64,000 nucleotides of DNA from the NCBI GenBank assembly GCA_003136315.1, contig PLDW01000518.1:1-64000 (forward strand), written 5' to 3'. This stretch comes from Gemmataceae bacterium. GTDB lineage: Bacteria; Planctomycetota; Planctomycetia; Gemmatales; Gemmataceae. Shown one piece after another: positions 51,849 through 60,528 of this stretch. A model generated the notes under the pieces. The model was not told the DNA's origin. It did no database searches and saw nothing but the letters and a program-made list of their open reading frames with translations. The position numbers were made by a program, and so were the translations under genes. Each line of letters starts with the position of its first letter. Position 1 is the stretch's first letter.

Positions 51849-52261
51849 GCGACGTTCTCGCGGACACGCACGCTGTCTTGTGGTATCTCTTTGACCCCGC
51901 TCGCCTGTCGCCCCCTGCCGACGTAGCACTTACCAGTGCAACTCTATTGGGACAGCTTTTCATCTCGACCATCACCCTTGTCGAGGTGAATTACCTGACC
52001 GGAAAAAAGAGCTTTCCCTACACCTGGGCGTTACCCCGGCTCTTTGCCCTTCTGGCTGACCCTACTCAGCCGCTTAACATTCTCCCACTTGACCTGGCCG
52101 TTGTTTTGGCAATGGACCAGGTGCCGAGAGACGAAGTCCCTGACATGCCCGACCGCATTGTTGCGGCAACTGCTGTCGCCCATCGTCTTCCACTTGTCTC
52201 GGCCGATACAGATATTCACGACTCAGTAAGTCTAAAATCTCTAGCCCAAGTCATCTGGTAA
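51845..52261 (+). CDS. PIN-domain toxin (VapC-like)
   Basis: VLADTHAVLWYLFDPARLS..ISTITLVEVNYL..DMPDRIVAATAVAHRLPLVSADTDI. Confidence 0.85.
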   Translation: MSDVLADTHAVLWYLFDPARLSPPADVALTSATLLGQLFISTITLVEVNYLTGKKSFPYTWALPRLFALLADPTQPLNILPLDLAVVLAMDQVPRDEVPDMPDRIVAATAVAHRLPLVSADTDIHDSVSLKSLAQVIW

Positions 52262-52668
52262 TTAACTCGGTATCTCGGCCAGCGCGGATCGCATTTGAAC
52301 AGTCATCGGGTGGATAATTCCCGGACCCTCCGGCCTGGACTCCAGAGGATACAATGGTTCGGGTGAGGGAGGCTCATGGGAAGGGGTCTGTCCGGATGGC
52401 AAGTCTCAAGACTGTGACCGTAGGACTTGGGGCGTTCCGGCTGCCGATCGCTGTGGCAATCACTCCCGGAGATTCTTTTCGCATCGATCGGCATTCAAGC
52501 GGTCTGTAGGCTTGGCCGCCTCCGCGTGATGTGCGATCACAATCGATGCGAGGAAACGAAGGGGCTGAGGAGGCCCAAGTGGCTGGATTTGCTGAAATAA
52601 ATCCTGGACCGATAAGACCAGTTATCGGGCAATCGTCACGGCTCTCTTGCTCCTCGGGCTCCCCACGA

Positions 52669-52868
52669 CGAGGTCACGCCGCGGTTTGCGCGCGGATCAG
52701 TGGAATCCAAGCAAAACCCTTGAATTCCGCTGGGTGAGTTGAGGTTTCTTGTCGTGAAGGTCGCAGCGACCGGGTGCAGCGAATCTCCGGAAGATAAATC
52801 TGGATAATGATTTGCGATGGTCAAGCCACTTGGCAAATGTGCTCTCTGCAAACCGCGGCGTGACCTCG
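52669..52868. repeat. 21-bp perfect inverted repeat flanking 158 bp upstream of the Argonaute gene
   Basis: cgaggtcacgccgcggtttgc (52669-52689) / gcaaaccgcggcgtgacctcg (52848-52868). Confidence 0.9.
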
Positions 52869-52959
52869 CCACACGACCTATCGATGCTGCTTGCATTCCC
52901 AAAGCCGTTGGTGCTCGGGTACACTTGGTTGATTGCCCTGTGACGCCGCCGAGAATGCC

Positions 52960-55293
52960 ATGAGCAATGCTGTTCCCTTCCAGACAGGCCACGTGCTCAA
53001 CGTCGCACCGATGGAACTGGCCGGTGGCCCGGTCCAGGCGGAACGCCTGCGATTCATTGATGCCGACTGGCTCCGAGAGCTGCACATCCACACCCGCGAA
53101 ACGCATGTGGTTCGGCGCGAGGGTGAGACCGTCGTTTGTGTCCCCCTGAAGTCAGACGCCACTTCACTCGGTGGGGCAACCGAGATTATCGATTTAAATG
53201 AAAATCTTTACCTGTCTGCGAGTCTGGTACGGAACGCCCTTCTCGCCTACCTAAACCGCATCAAGCGGACCGTCCTCCACCTCCGCCCCGTCACCTTTTT
53301 GGCAAGTGGTGATAACGATGACTACCTCGCAGCGGCTCTGCCCCAAGGAGTGACGAACCAAGGTCAGTTACGGGTGAGTCCGGTCTTCGAACTCGATGTG
53401 CGAGTCATCGCCCCGGAGGACCAGCCCGCTTACGTGGCGATCATTTTTGACGGGTTCGTCTCTCGCCGCATTCTCGCGAGTTGTGCGGACCTGATCCGAG
53501 GTGGGGTCGATGTCCGCGGCGTGTACGTAAAGCGTATCGCCGAAACGAGCGACCAGCGGCTTGCTCCGAAGCTCGAAACCGTCGGTCAAGTCGCGTCAGT
53601 TGACGGCGACACTCTGGCGCTCGCAGATCACCGAGAATCGACACCGACGATTCTGGCGAACGAAGCCTACCCGCAGGCTCGCGGTGACTTCTTCGCCCAC
53701 TGCGTCGAGGTTCTCTTCCCACGGCATGCGAGCACGATACTCGCGAGCATCGAACAGGCGATGGCCAACTTTCGGCAAGGAGGACAACTGCTCGATCGGC
53801 TCAGTTCGGTGCGCGAGCACATTGGAAAGCAGAAGCTTCCCCTCCCACAGGGCGTTACCTGCACGGTCGATTATTTCCTGGCGAGCGTTGCCAAGGACGA
53901 CCCGCACCCGTTTCCGAAAATACACCGCGCGAAGAGTGCGGTGTACCTCTTCGACCCAGCTACGACGAGCAAGGCGTGCGAGTGGCCGGTTGACGCTGGC
54001 ATCACCAGATACGGCCCCTATTCAAGCCGCAGCTTCACCCCCAATCGGCCGAGGGTGTGCGTGCTATGCCAGAAAGCCAAAAAAGGGCAGGTCGAGCAGT
54101 TCCTCGTGAAATTCAAGGACGGCGTGGCGGCCGGGGGAGACGGCATCCAGCCCTTTGAAAATGGGTTCCTCGACAAGTATCACCTCGGAGGGATCGACTT
54201 CGAGTTCTTCGTCACCGAGAACAACTCGGCCGCTGCCTACCGAAAGGCGGCCCGCAACGCGATCATGAGCATTGGGCCGGCGGGGCAGAAATGGGACCTC
54301 TGCTTTGTCCAAATCGAAGAGCGGTTCCGGAACCTTCCGAATGCCGAAAATCCGTACCTGGTTTGCAAGTCCGAGCTGCTGACACACCAGATTCCAGTCC
54401 AGGCGTTCACCGGGGAGACGATGGAACTGTCCACCTACTCCCTTCAGTTCGCACTGAACAACTTCGCTCTCGCCTGTTACGCGAAGATGAACGGGACGCC
54501 GTGGCTTCTGAAATCGGACCAACCGCTCTTGCAGGAGATGGTGATCGGCCTTGGCAGTGCTCGGATCGGTGACTCTCGACTGGGGTCAGGGCAGCGGGTC
54601 GTGGGAATCACGACAGTGTTCACGGGCGATGGGAATTACTGCCTCTCAAACCTCTCCCGAGCCGCATCGTTCGAGACGTACCGGGAGGAACTGCTCGACA
54701 CCCTGCGTCTCGCTGTGCGGCAGGTGCGGACGGATACGAACTGGCAGAGTGCTCGCCCGGTCCGACTCGTGTTTCATGCCTTCAAGCCGTTCCGGGATGC
54801 CGAGATCACGGCCGTGAAGCAGGTCATGGCGGACCTCGGCGAGTTTAACGCCGAATTCGCATTCGTCCACGTTGTCGAAGACCATCCGTACCGGATCTTC
54901 GACCTCGACCAGGGCGGGAAGCCGGACAAGAGGACTCGCTCGACTAAAGGAGTTCTGGGTCCTAACCGTGGCCTCTTCATGCTCCTCTCGGAGCGTGAGG
55001 TGCTTCTTACCCTCACTGGCTTCAAGGAGGTGAAGCGGCCAGAGGACGGAGTACCCCGGCCGGTACTGCTACGGATCCACGAGGATTCCACCTTCACCGA
55101 TCCCGTCTACTTGGCCCGCCAGGTGTACGCCTTCGCCGGCCACTCGTGGCAGGGCTTCTTTCCATGCGATATGCCGGTTACGATCGAGTACTCCGCGATG
55201 ATCGCAAGGCTCCTCGGGAATCTCGCCACCTTACCTGGGTGGAACCCGTCGGCGCTCATCGGCAACATCGGCTGGACGAGGTGGTTTCTGTGA
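52960..55293 (+). CDS. Long prokaryotic Argonaute (MID-PIWI; catalytically degenerate, long-B-like)
   Basis: MID signature YLVCKSELLTHQIPVQAF; PIWI LQFALNNFALACYAKMNGTPWLL..EMVIGLGSARIG..RVVGITTVFTGDGNYCLSNLSRAASFETYREELLDTL..VRLVFHAFKPFRDAEITAVKQVM..PVTIEYSAMIARLLGNL; ATG at 52960 preferred over the TTG at 52933. Confidence 0.85.
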   Translation: MSNAVPFQTGHVLNVAPMELAGGPVQAERLRFIDADWLRELHIHTRETHVVRREGETVVCVPLKSDATSLGGATEIIDLNENLYLSASLVRNALLAYLNRIKRTVLHLRPVTFLASGDNDDYLAAALPQGVTNQGQLRVSPVFELDVRVIAPEDQPAYVAIIFDGFVSRRILASCADLIRGGVDVRGVYVKRIAETSDQRLAPKLETVGQVASVDGDTLALADHRESTPTILANEAYPQARGDFFAHCVEVLFPRHASTILASIEQAMANFRQGGQLLDRLSSVREHIGKQKLPLPQGVTCTVDYFLASVAKDDPHPFPKIHRAKSAVYLFDPATTSKACEWPVDAGITRYGPYSSRSFTPNRPRVCVLCQKAKKGQVEQFLVKFKDGVAAGGDGIQPFENGFLDKYHLGGIDFEFFVTENNSAAAYRKAARNAIMSIGPAGQKWDLCFVQIEERFRNLPNAENPYLVCKSELLTHQIPVQAFTGETMELSTYSLQFALNNFALACYAKMNGTPWLLKSDQPLLQEMVIGLGSARIGDSRLGSGQRVVGITTVFTGDGNYCLSNLSRAASFETYREELLDTLRLAVRQVRTDTNWQSARPVRLVFHAFKPFRDAEITAVKQVMADLGEFNAEFAFVHVVEDHPYRIFDLDQGGKPDKRTRSTKGVLGPNRGLFMLLSEREVLLTLTGFKEVKRPEDGVPRPVLLRIHEDSTFTDPVYLARQVYAFAGHSWQGFFPCDMPVTIEYSAMIARLLGNLATLPGWNPSALIGNIGWTRWFL

Positions 55294-56585
55294 ACACCGG
55301 TCGCGAACGATTGCTCTCGGATTCCCGGATCGCCCTTGAACGGCAGATCCAGGCCACGGGGGACATTGATTTTGCGGACCGACTGTTTGCTGCTTGGTTG
55401 CTCGGAATTGACAAATTTTCATTCGATGACACGACTGAACTTAGCACACTCGTCGGCGAGCGAACTCGGAGCTATCGCGCGGTGGCAGCGCTTGGGTACG
55501 CTGCCCAGCGGACTAGCCCCGCGTGTCCTTTCCGCACAGAACTCTGTGAATCGCTCATATGGCTCAGCCAACGGCCAATGACCATCGTCAACACGATGGC
55601 CGGATTCGTTCTCGATCCGGTGGCGCTTCTGGGAATCGCAAACGGCGCTCGCTGCTCTGGTGATCCGGAAGTCGAAAAAGCGATATCAGGTTGGATGACT
55701 CGGGTTCTGGCGACCCGCGCGGGTCTGCCCATTGCTGACCTGTGGGAGCGATGCTTGATTGCCGCAGTCGGATTCCGGCTTCGACTGCCGAATACTCCAG
55801 AAGTACCCAGCACTCCGAAGGTCGCCGATTGCCGACTCGTCCTTCGAGCTAGGGGAGCGTTACCAGCAACACATGCTGCCGACAGCCACGCAGATGAAGC
55901 CAGTCTTCTCCCCCTGCTCCTAGACGACACCTCGGAGGATTTGGGTTTCACCCGTATGGTCATTCGCGCTGCGGCGTTCGATGTCTTGAAAAACGTTACA
56001 GTTGCCTCGGGCGTCGTCGGGGGACTGAACGCCGAAAAGGGACACTTGACGATAGTGGAAGGAGTAAAGGCCATGAAGAAGGTTTTTGTAAGCTACTCGT
56101 GGGACTCGGAGGAGCACCAGCAACGGGTTCGTCAATTGGTGGATGACCTCCGGGGATATGGGTTCGCGGCGACGATGGACCTCTACGAGCCGAACCCGCC
56201 TAAGGGCTTAGCCGCATGGATGCTCGAAAGCATCCGCAACTCGGATTTCGTGCTGGCGGTCATTACTGAGACCTACCGGAAGCGGTGCGAAGGTGAGGAG
56301 GAACAGGGTAAAGGCAACGGGGTGAAGTGGGAAACTGGGCTCATGATCCGCAAAATATACCAGGACGGGTTCGCAAACGAAAAGTTCATTCCCGTCATCC
56401 TGAACAAAAGCGACGCGAAGTCGATGCCAACTGTATTCCTCGGAAACGTTTACTATGACGTGTCGGACCCGGCTCGGCTTTTAGGACTCGTGCGGCTCAT
56501 CTCGGATCAACCAGAATACGTCCCGCCTCCGATTGGTCGCACGCCGGTGCTCCCGCCTCGCAACGCTGGACCCGGATCTGACTAG
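55290..56585 (+). CDS. SEFIR-domain effector with unknown N-terminal domain, coupled to the Argonaute
   Basis: GTG start overlaps the Argonaute TGA (gtga, 55290-55293); C-terminal KKVFVSYSWDSEEHQQRVRQLVDDLRGYGFAATMDLYEPNPPKGLAAWMLESIRNSDFVLAVITETYRKR..GVKWETGLMIRKIYQ. Confidence 0.85.
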   Translation: MNTGRERLLSDSRIALERQIQATGDIDFADRLFAAWLLGIDKFSFDDTTELSTLVGERTRSYRAVAALGYAAQRTSPACPFRTELCESLIWLSQRPMTIVNTMAGFVLDPVALLGIANGARCSGDPEVEKAISGWMTRVLATRAGLPIADLWERCLIAAVGFRLRLPNTPEVPSTPKVADCRLVLRARGALPATHAADSHADEASLLPLLLDDTSEDLGFTRMVIRAAAFDVLKNVTVASGVVGGLNAEKGHLTIVEGVKAMKKVFVSYSWDSEEHQQRVRQLVDDLRGYGFAATMDLYEPNPPKGLAAWMLESIRNSDFVLAVITETYRKRCEGEEEQGKGNGVKWETGLMIRKIYQDGFANEKFIPVILNKSDAKSMPTVFLGNVYYDVSDPARLLGLVRLISDQPEYVPPPIGRTPVLPPRNAGPGSD

Positions 56586-57323
56586 TCCGTTCACAGCAGA
56601 AAAGCGGACAACATTCTGCGATAGGCAAATCCCCCTTTCGGACGGCACGAAGACGACTCTGCCCGGACAAGACGAAATCCAGCGGGAATTAACCGCCGAG
56701 TCTCCGGGAGCCTACTACGACTGTAATTGAATGGTATTAGCAACGGGTACTGCAAACGGTGGGTACAAGAAAAAGGGAGCTGGGCGATCAAGACCCTTGA
56801 GGTGAACCTCCAAGATGCCAGTCGCACATCACCCACCCCTTTGCCGCCGCGGTTACGCCACAGAACACGATTCCGCGACACGAGGGCCGGAGCTAATCGC
56901 GACACTGAGCAGACCGCATGCGGCGAGCAGCAAATGCAGGCCTGCAAGCTCTCGCGGTTCGCTATTGGGCAAGCCGTCGGTTCAGATATCTGTCCAAATG
57001 ACAAGGTCGAAAGCTAGCACAATCGCCACCAATCTGGCGACATGAACCCCGTCGACGAACATACGGGTGAGTATAAGGAAGCTCCTTTCTACTTGATGCC
57101 CCATGCTCGGGGAACATTATGTGTCAGTTTGGGTAGAATGTGCCACACTCCGTCAACGGAAATCGTTAAGCACGGTCAACTTCGGCTTCATGTGTTCGAT
57201 CCCACAGCAGGTGGCATCACGAAGAGAATGTCAGATAAATTTGGCAGATAGTTGTCATATAATTTGATCAATAATTCGACAACATGACAAAAAACCGTGC
57301 GAGACAAACTCAAGCGTGCCATC

Positions 57324-57707
57324 CTAACGGATAAGCTCGATCTTAACGTCTACAGGTAGATCAGACCATTGGCGATCAGCAGTTAGAACAGGAAAATCCA
57401 TTCGCTTCCCTAACGCGAGGCAACTTCGGTCGCCGAGCGAAAGTCCAGCAGCTCGCGTAGGCCCACGTAGTGCGGCGGCAACTCGGGCATCTTCCGAAGT
57501 GAAAGCAAGGATCTCAAGTTGAAGTCGATGGAGTTGGCGTTCGACTTCAGTTCCCTGCCGGCCGAAGTCGGTCATCTTGGCAATCACCTCGCTGAAATTG
57601 ACGGCTGAAATTGCTGCCTCCCCCAGAACGGCACGTACTCGGTCCCCGCCTGGCTCATCTTTGATGAATGCAATCAAAGCCGAGGCGTCGAATACTATCC
57701 TACTCAC
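57324..57707 (-). CDS. PIN-domain toxin (VapC-like)
   Basis: IVFDASALIAFIKDEPGGDRVRAVLGEAAISAVNFSEVIAKM..AGLSLGDRSCLALGKRMDFPVLTADRQW. Confidence 0.85.
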   Translation of the reverse strand: MSRIVFDASALIAFIKDEPGGDRVRAVLGEAAISAVNFSEVIAKMTDFGRQGTEVERQLHRLQLEILAFTSEDARVAAALRGPTRAAGLSLGDRSCLALGKRMDFPVLTADRQWSDLPVDVKIELIR

Positions 57708-57972
57708 ACTCCTCCCGAGCAGCTTCAGCTCGTCGGTCTTTAATCAGCTCGTCCGAGAGATATTCTCCCGGCGGGCCCACATCTTTGAAATAGTCTTGAA
57801 CTTCAGCGAGAACCCGGTTCCAGTTCCTCAACCGAACCCCACTACCGTCAGCTTCTATCACGACCTGCTCGCCAGGGGTCAATCCGAGTTGTTTCCGGAG
57901 AACCGCCGGGATCACAACCCGTCCGTCGTCCCCCACGGTGGTATGGAATACGTCGCCCATCATGTCACCCAT
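57700..57972 (-). CDS. AbrB/SpoVT-type antitoxin
   Basis: HTTVGDDGRVVIPAVLRKQLGLTPGEQVVIEADGSGVRL; overlaps the toxin gene. Confidence 0.85.
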   Translation of the reverse strand: MGDMMGDVFHTTVGDDGRVVIPAVLRKQLGLTPGEQVVIEADGSGVRLRNWNRVLAEVQDYFKDVGPPGEYLSDELIKDRRAEAAREECE

Positions 57973-58084
57973 ATTTCGTTAGCACAGAATTATGAATATA
58001 TAACAGATTGGCAGACAGTGTCAAGAAAATGGAGTTCAGCCGGGGAGAGGAAGGTCTGCGAGGTTATCGCTGGGCTGGCAGATT

Positions 58085-58130
58085 GAGTTCCCCGATAAAT
58101 GTCACCATTTTCTCCCCGCTATTTGTCACC
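58085..58130. repeat. MITE/IS-end-like repeat arm
   Basis: gttccccgataaatgtcaccattttctccccgctatttgtcacc, same family as the arms of 59050-59211. Confidence 0.6.
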
Positions 58131-58264
58131 CTGACAGACCTTCATTTTCAACGATTTTGTCAAATGGCAATTCAGAGATTGGATGGCGGCACTTCGCTCC
58201 CAGGGAGTGTCCTTCGACAAAACCTAGGGAGACGATGGGCGATTTTTGACTGCTTGGAGAATGG

Positions 58265-58528
58265 TTACTTCTTGGAACACGCCTCGCATCCTGCGGCATG
58301 CATCAACGTGGCTCCGTCCAGTTGGGTGAACAACAGATAGTCGTGCCCATCCTGGGCTCGAATAAGCCGAATGGATTGATAGTGCTCCACCTGCTTTGGG
58401 GCAACGTCGAGGAACTCGGAGGAGGCGGAGTTCGGTGCGGCTGGGGGCAGGCGATTGGCTGCGAAGCCACCCACTATCAGGACCGAGACGATCACGGCCG
58501 TCGCGATTATTAATCGGGTCAATTGCAT
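58265..58528 (-). CDS. Small secreted/membrane-anchored hypothetical protein
   Basis: MQLTRLIIATAVIVSVLIVGGFAANRLPPAAP N-terminal hydrophobic segment. Confidence 0.45.
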   Translation of the reverse strand: MQLTRLIIATAVIVSVLIVGGFAANRLPPAAPNSASSEFLDVAPKQVEHYQSIRLIRAQDGHDYLLFTQLDGATLMHAAGCEACSKK

Positions 58529-58994
58529 CTCCTTGAGAACCGTTTCGGGTAGCGAAGTGCTACGCCCGTCAACCGCGTCCCGCGGGAGATGGCCGTAGCT
58601 TCTATTGCCGTCTACTCTGAGGAGATTGAAAATATCTGTTGGAAGATGTGCCGAAATAAAAACTCAATAGAACAGACTTGCATCTCCACTGAGTTATTCC
58701 CAGAATTAATATCCGCGTGCTAGAAATTGTTGAGTAATAGCTCATTAGTTCTGGCTGCTGTTGAGCAGACGGTTCCGCTGCTTCATCCATTCAAACCGAT
58801 CACAGAGCACAATCCGGCGAGCAGCCGTTCACGCGATGCCTAATCCCGATCAAAATACCGTCTTGTACTATTAATGCCGATGATTTAAACTGTTAAGTGA
58901 CTCGCTATTTGTCACTCTTTTTACCCTGGTAGTTGTCACTGCGCTTGAGTGACAGTCACCAAATCAAGGTCTTCGCTTCCTCCTGACGACCAAG

Positions 58995-59044
58995 GGTGAC
59001 AAATAGCAGGGAAAAAAGACTGTCATTTATCGGGGAAATTAACA
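58995..59044. repeat. MITE/IS-end-like repeat arm (inverted relative to 58085-58130)
   Basis: ggtgacaaatagcagggaaaaaagactgtcatttatcggggaaattaaca. Confidence 0.6.
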
Positions 59045-59049
59045 AGAAG

Positions 59050-59211
59050 TGTTAATTTCCGCAGTAAATGTGACCATCTTCTCCTCACTATTTGTCACCC
59101 TGACGGCCCATACTGCCCAAAGGTTTGTCGAAGGGCAACGCCGAGAACGAAGTACCAACGGAGTGACAAATAGCAGGGAAAGAAAGGTGACATTTATCGG
59201 GGAAATTAACA
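59050..59211. mobile_element. 162-bp MITE-like element with ~49-bp imperfect terminal inverted repeats
   Basis: Left tgttaatttccgcagtaaatgtgaccatcttctcctcactatttgtcacc; right (reverse complement) tgttaatttccccgataaatgtcacctttctttccctgctatttgtcact. Confidence 0.7.
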
Positions 59212-59363
59212 AGTTGGCTCGGTGCTCAGGTTTCATGGTAGCGCATCATAAGACCCCTTATCGGGCGAATGTTAATAATAGCTCTAAACCACCTGCCCTT
59301 CTGAGGTGGCCTGAAACATCGACAAGATTTGTCCCATCGAGTAAAACTGGAGTCAAATTATGT

Positions 59364-59392
59364 TTGACATATTAAAATATATTGCGTATCTT
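59364..59392 (+). promoter_or_regulatory. Sigma70-type promoter of the VapBC module
   Basis: TTGACA (59364-59369), 17-nt spacer, TATCTT (59387-59392), AT-rich. Confidence 0.6.
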
Positions 59393-59425
59393 TAAGAAAG
59401 TGTAACGAAATAAATAAAATGAAAA

Positions 59426-59728
59426 ATGTTAAAATCCTTTCATGTACGAATTGCCAATGACGGGCGGGTGATGATACCAGCCACACTACGAAAGCGATTG
59501 GGCCTCCACCCTGGCGACACAGTCGTCATAGAGGAGGAAGACAACTCGGCCAGGCTCTCGGGCTACGCCCAAGTGCTCCGGGAAGTGCAAACAGCATTCG
59601 CCCCTTACCGGGTATCCGGGCTAAACGTCGTGGACGAATTGATCGCGGAGCGCCGCGCCGAAGCCGCGAAGGAAGACGCCGAACTGGACGAGTGGCTGGA
59701 CGGACGAGGCCTATCGGGAAATGCGTAG
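59426..59728 (+). CDS. AbrB/SpoVT-type antitoxin
   Basis: VRIANDGRVMIPATLRKRLGLHPGDTVVIEEEDNSARL. Confidence 0.85.
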   Translation: MLKSFHVRIANDGRVMIPATLRKRLGLHPGDTVVIEEEDNSARLSGYAQVLREVQTAFAPYRVSGLNVVDELIAERRAEAAKEDAELDEWLDGRGLSGNA

Positions 59729-60104
59729 CTGCGTCCTCGACGCTTCCGCGTTGGTGGCGTTCCTGCTCGACGAGCCGGGGGCGGAGTCCGTGGCCCCCTA
59801 TCTCCGTGCCGGCCTCATCTCGTCCGTCAACTACACTGAAACACTGACCCGCTTCCTCGACCTCGGGAAACCACTCGCCGACGCTGTTATCGCGATCGGA
59901 CGGTTGGAAGTGGCGGTTGTACCTCATGACGCCGATCTGGCGGCGGTGGCCACGTCCCTTCGGCCGGCCACCAGGACTCTTGGATTGAGCCTTGCAGATC
60001 GATGTTGCCTCGCCCTGGCGGTCTCCCGCCGATTACCGGTCCTGACCGGCGACCGGCAGTGGCAGAAGGCTGGAATCGACCTGGAAATCCTTCTCATCCG
60101 CTGA
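59721..60104 (+). CDS. PIN-domain toxin (VapC-like)
   Basis: CVLDASALVAFLLDEPGAESV..SSVNYTETLTRF..LGLSLADRCCLALAVSRRLPVLTGDRQW; overlaps the antitoxin gene by 8 bp. Confidence 0.85.
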   Translation: MRSCVLDASALVAFLLDEPGAESVAPYLRAGLISSVNYTETLTRFLDLGKPLADAVIAIGRLEVAVVPHDADLAAVATSLRPATRTLGLSLADRCCLALAVSRRLPVLTGDRQWQKAGIDLEILLIR

Positions 60105-60528
60105 TGGGTAGGTACCAGGCTAACGCGGCTGGGTCATAGAAAACGCAGTCATCTCCGGCTTCCAAGGTATATACCGACCCAGCGGGGGACTCGGTCGGGC
60201 GGATCCGCTCACCGCCAGTATACTTCCCTGTCCTGTCCCCATTGGACGACCATTGGACGACCGGGTCACCGATGCGATCGCCCCGTTCGGTTCAACAGCC
60301 ACCAAATCACTACCCCGCTCCTCCGGCGTGATCTTCTGCAGCCGGGACATGACCAACTTCCTGTCGGGTGCCCAGTCGAACTCGCCACGCTCGACGTTCT
60401 CGGGCCAACCGCGATTGCGGCCACCGCCCCCAGCTTGCCTGCCTGCCCTGGTGAACGATCGGTACTCGCATTCCGCCTGGCAACTGATGGGATTCCTTCA
60501 AGAAATCGTCAACACGATAAGACCAGTT

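Noticed and set aside
52933-52959. Extended TTG start for the Argonaute
   Set aside because: ATG at 52960 is the simpler start; the TTG adds nine residues with no support
57042-57251. 69-aa ORF between the effector and VapC
   Set aside because: Not conserved-looking, AT-rich spacer; no supporting signal
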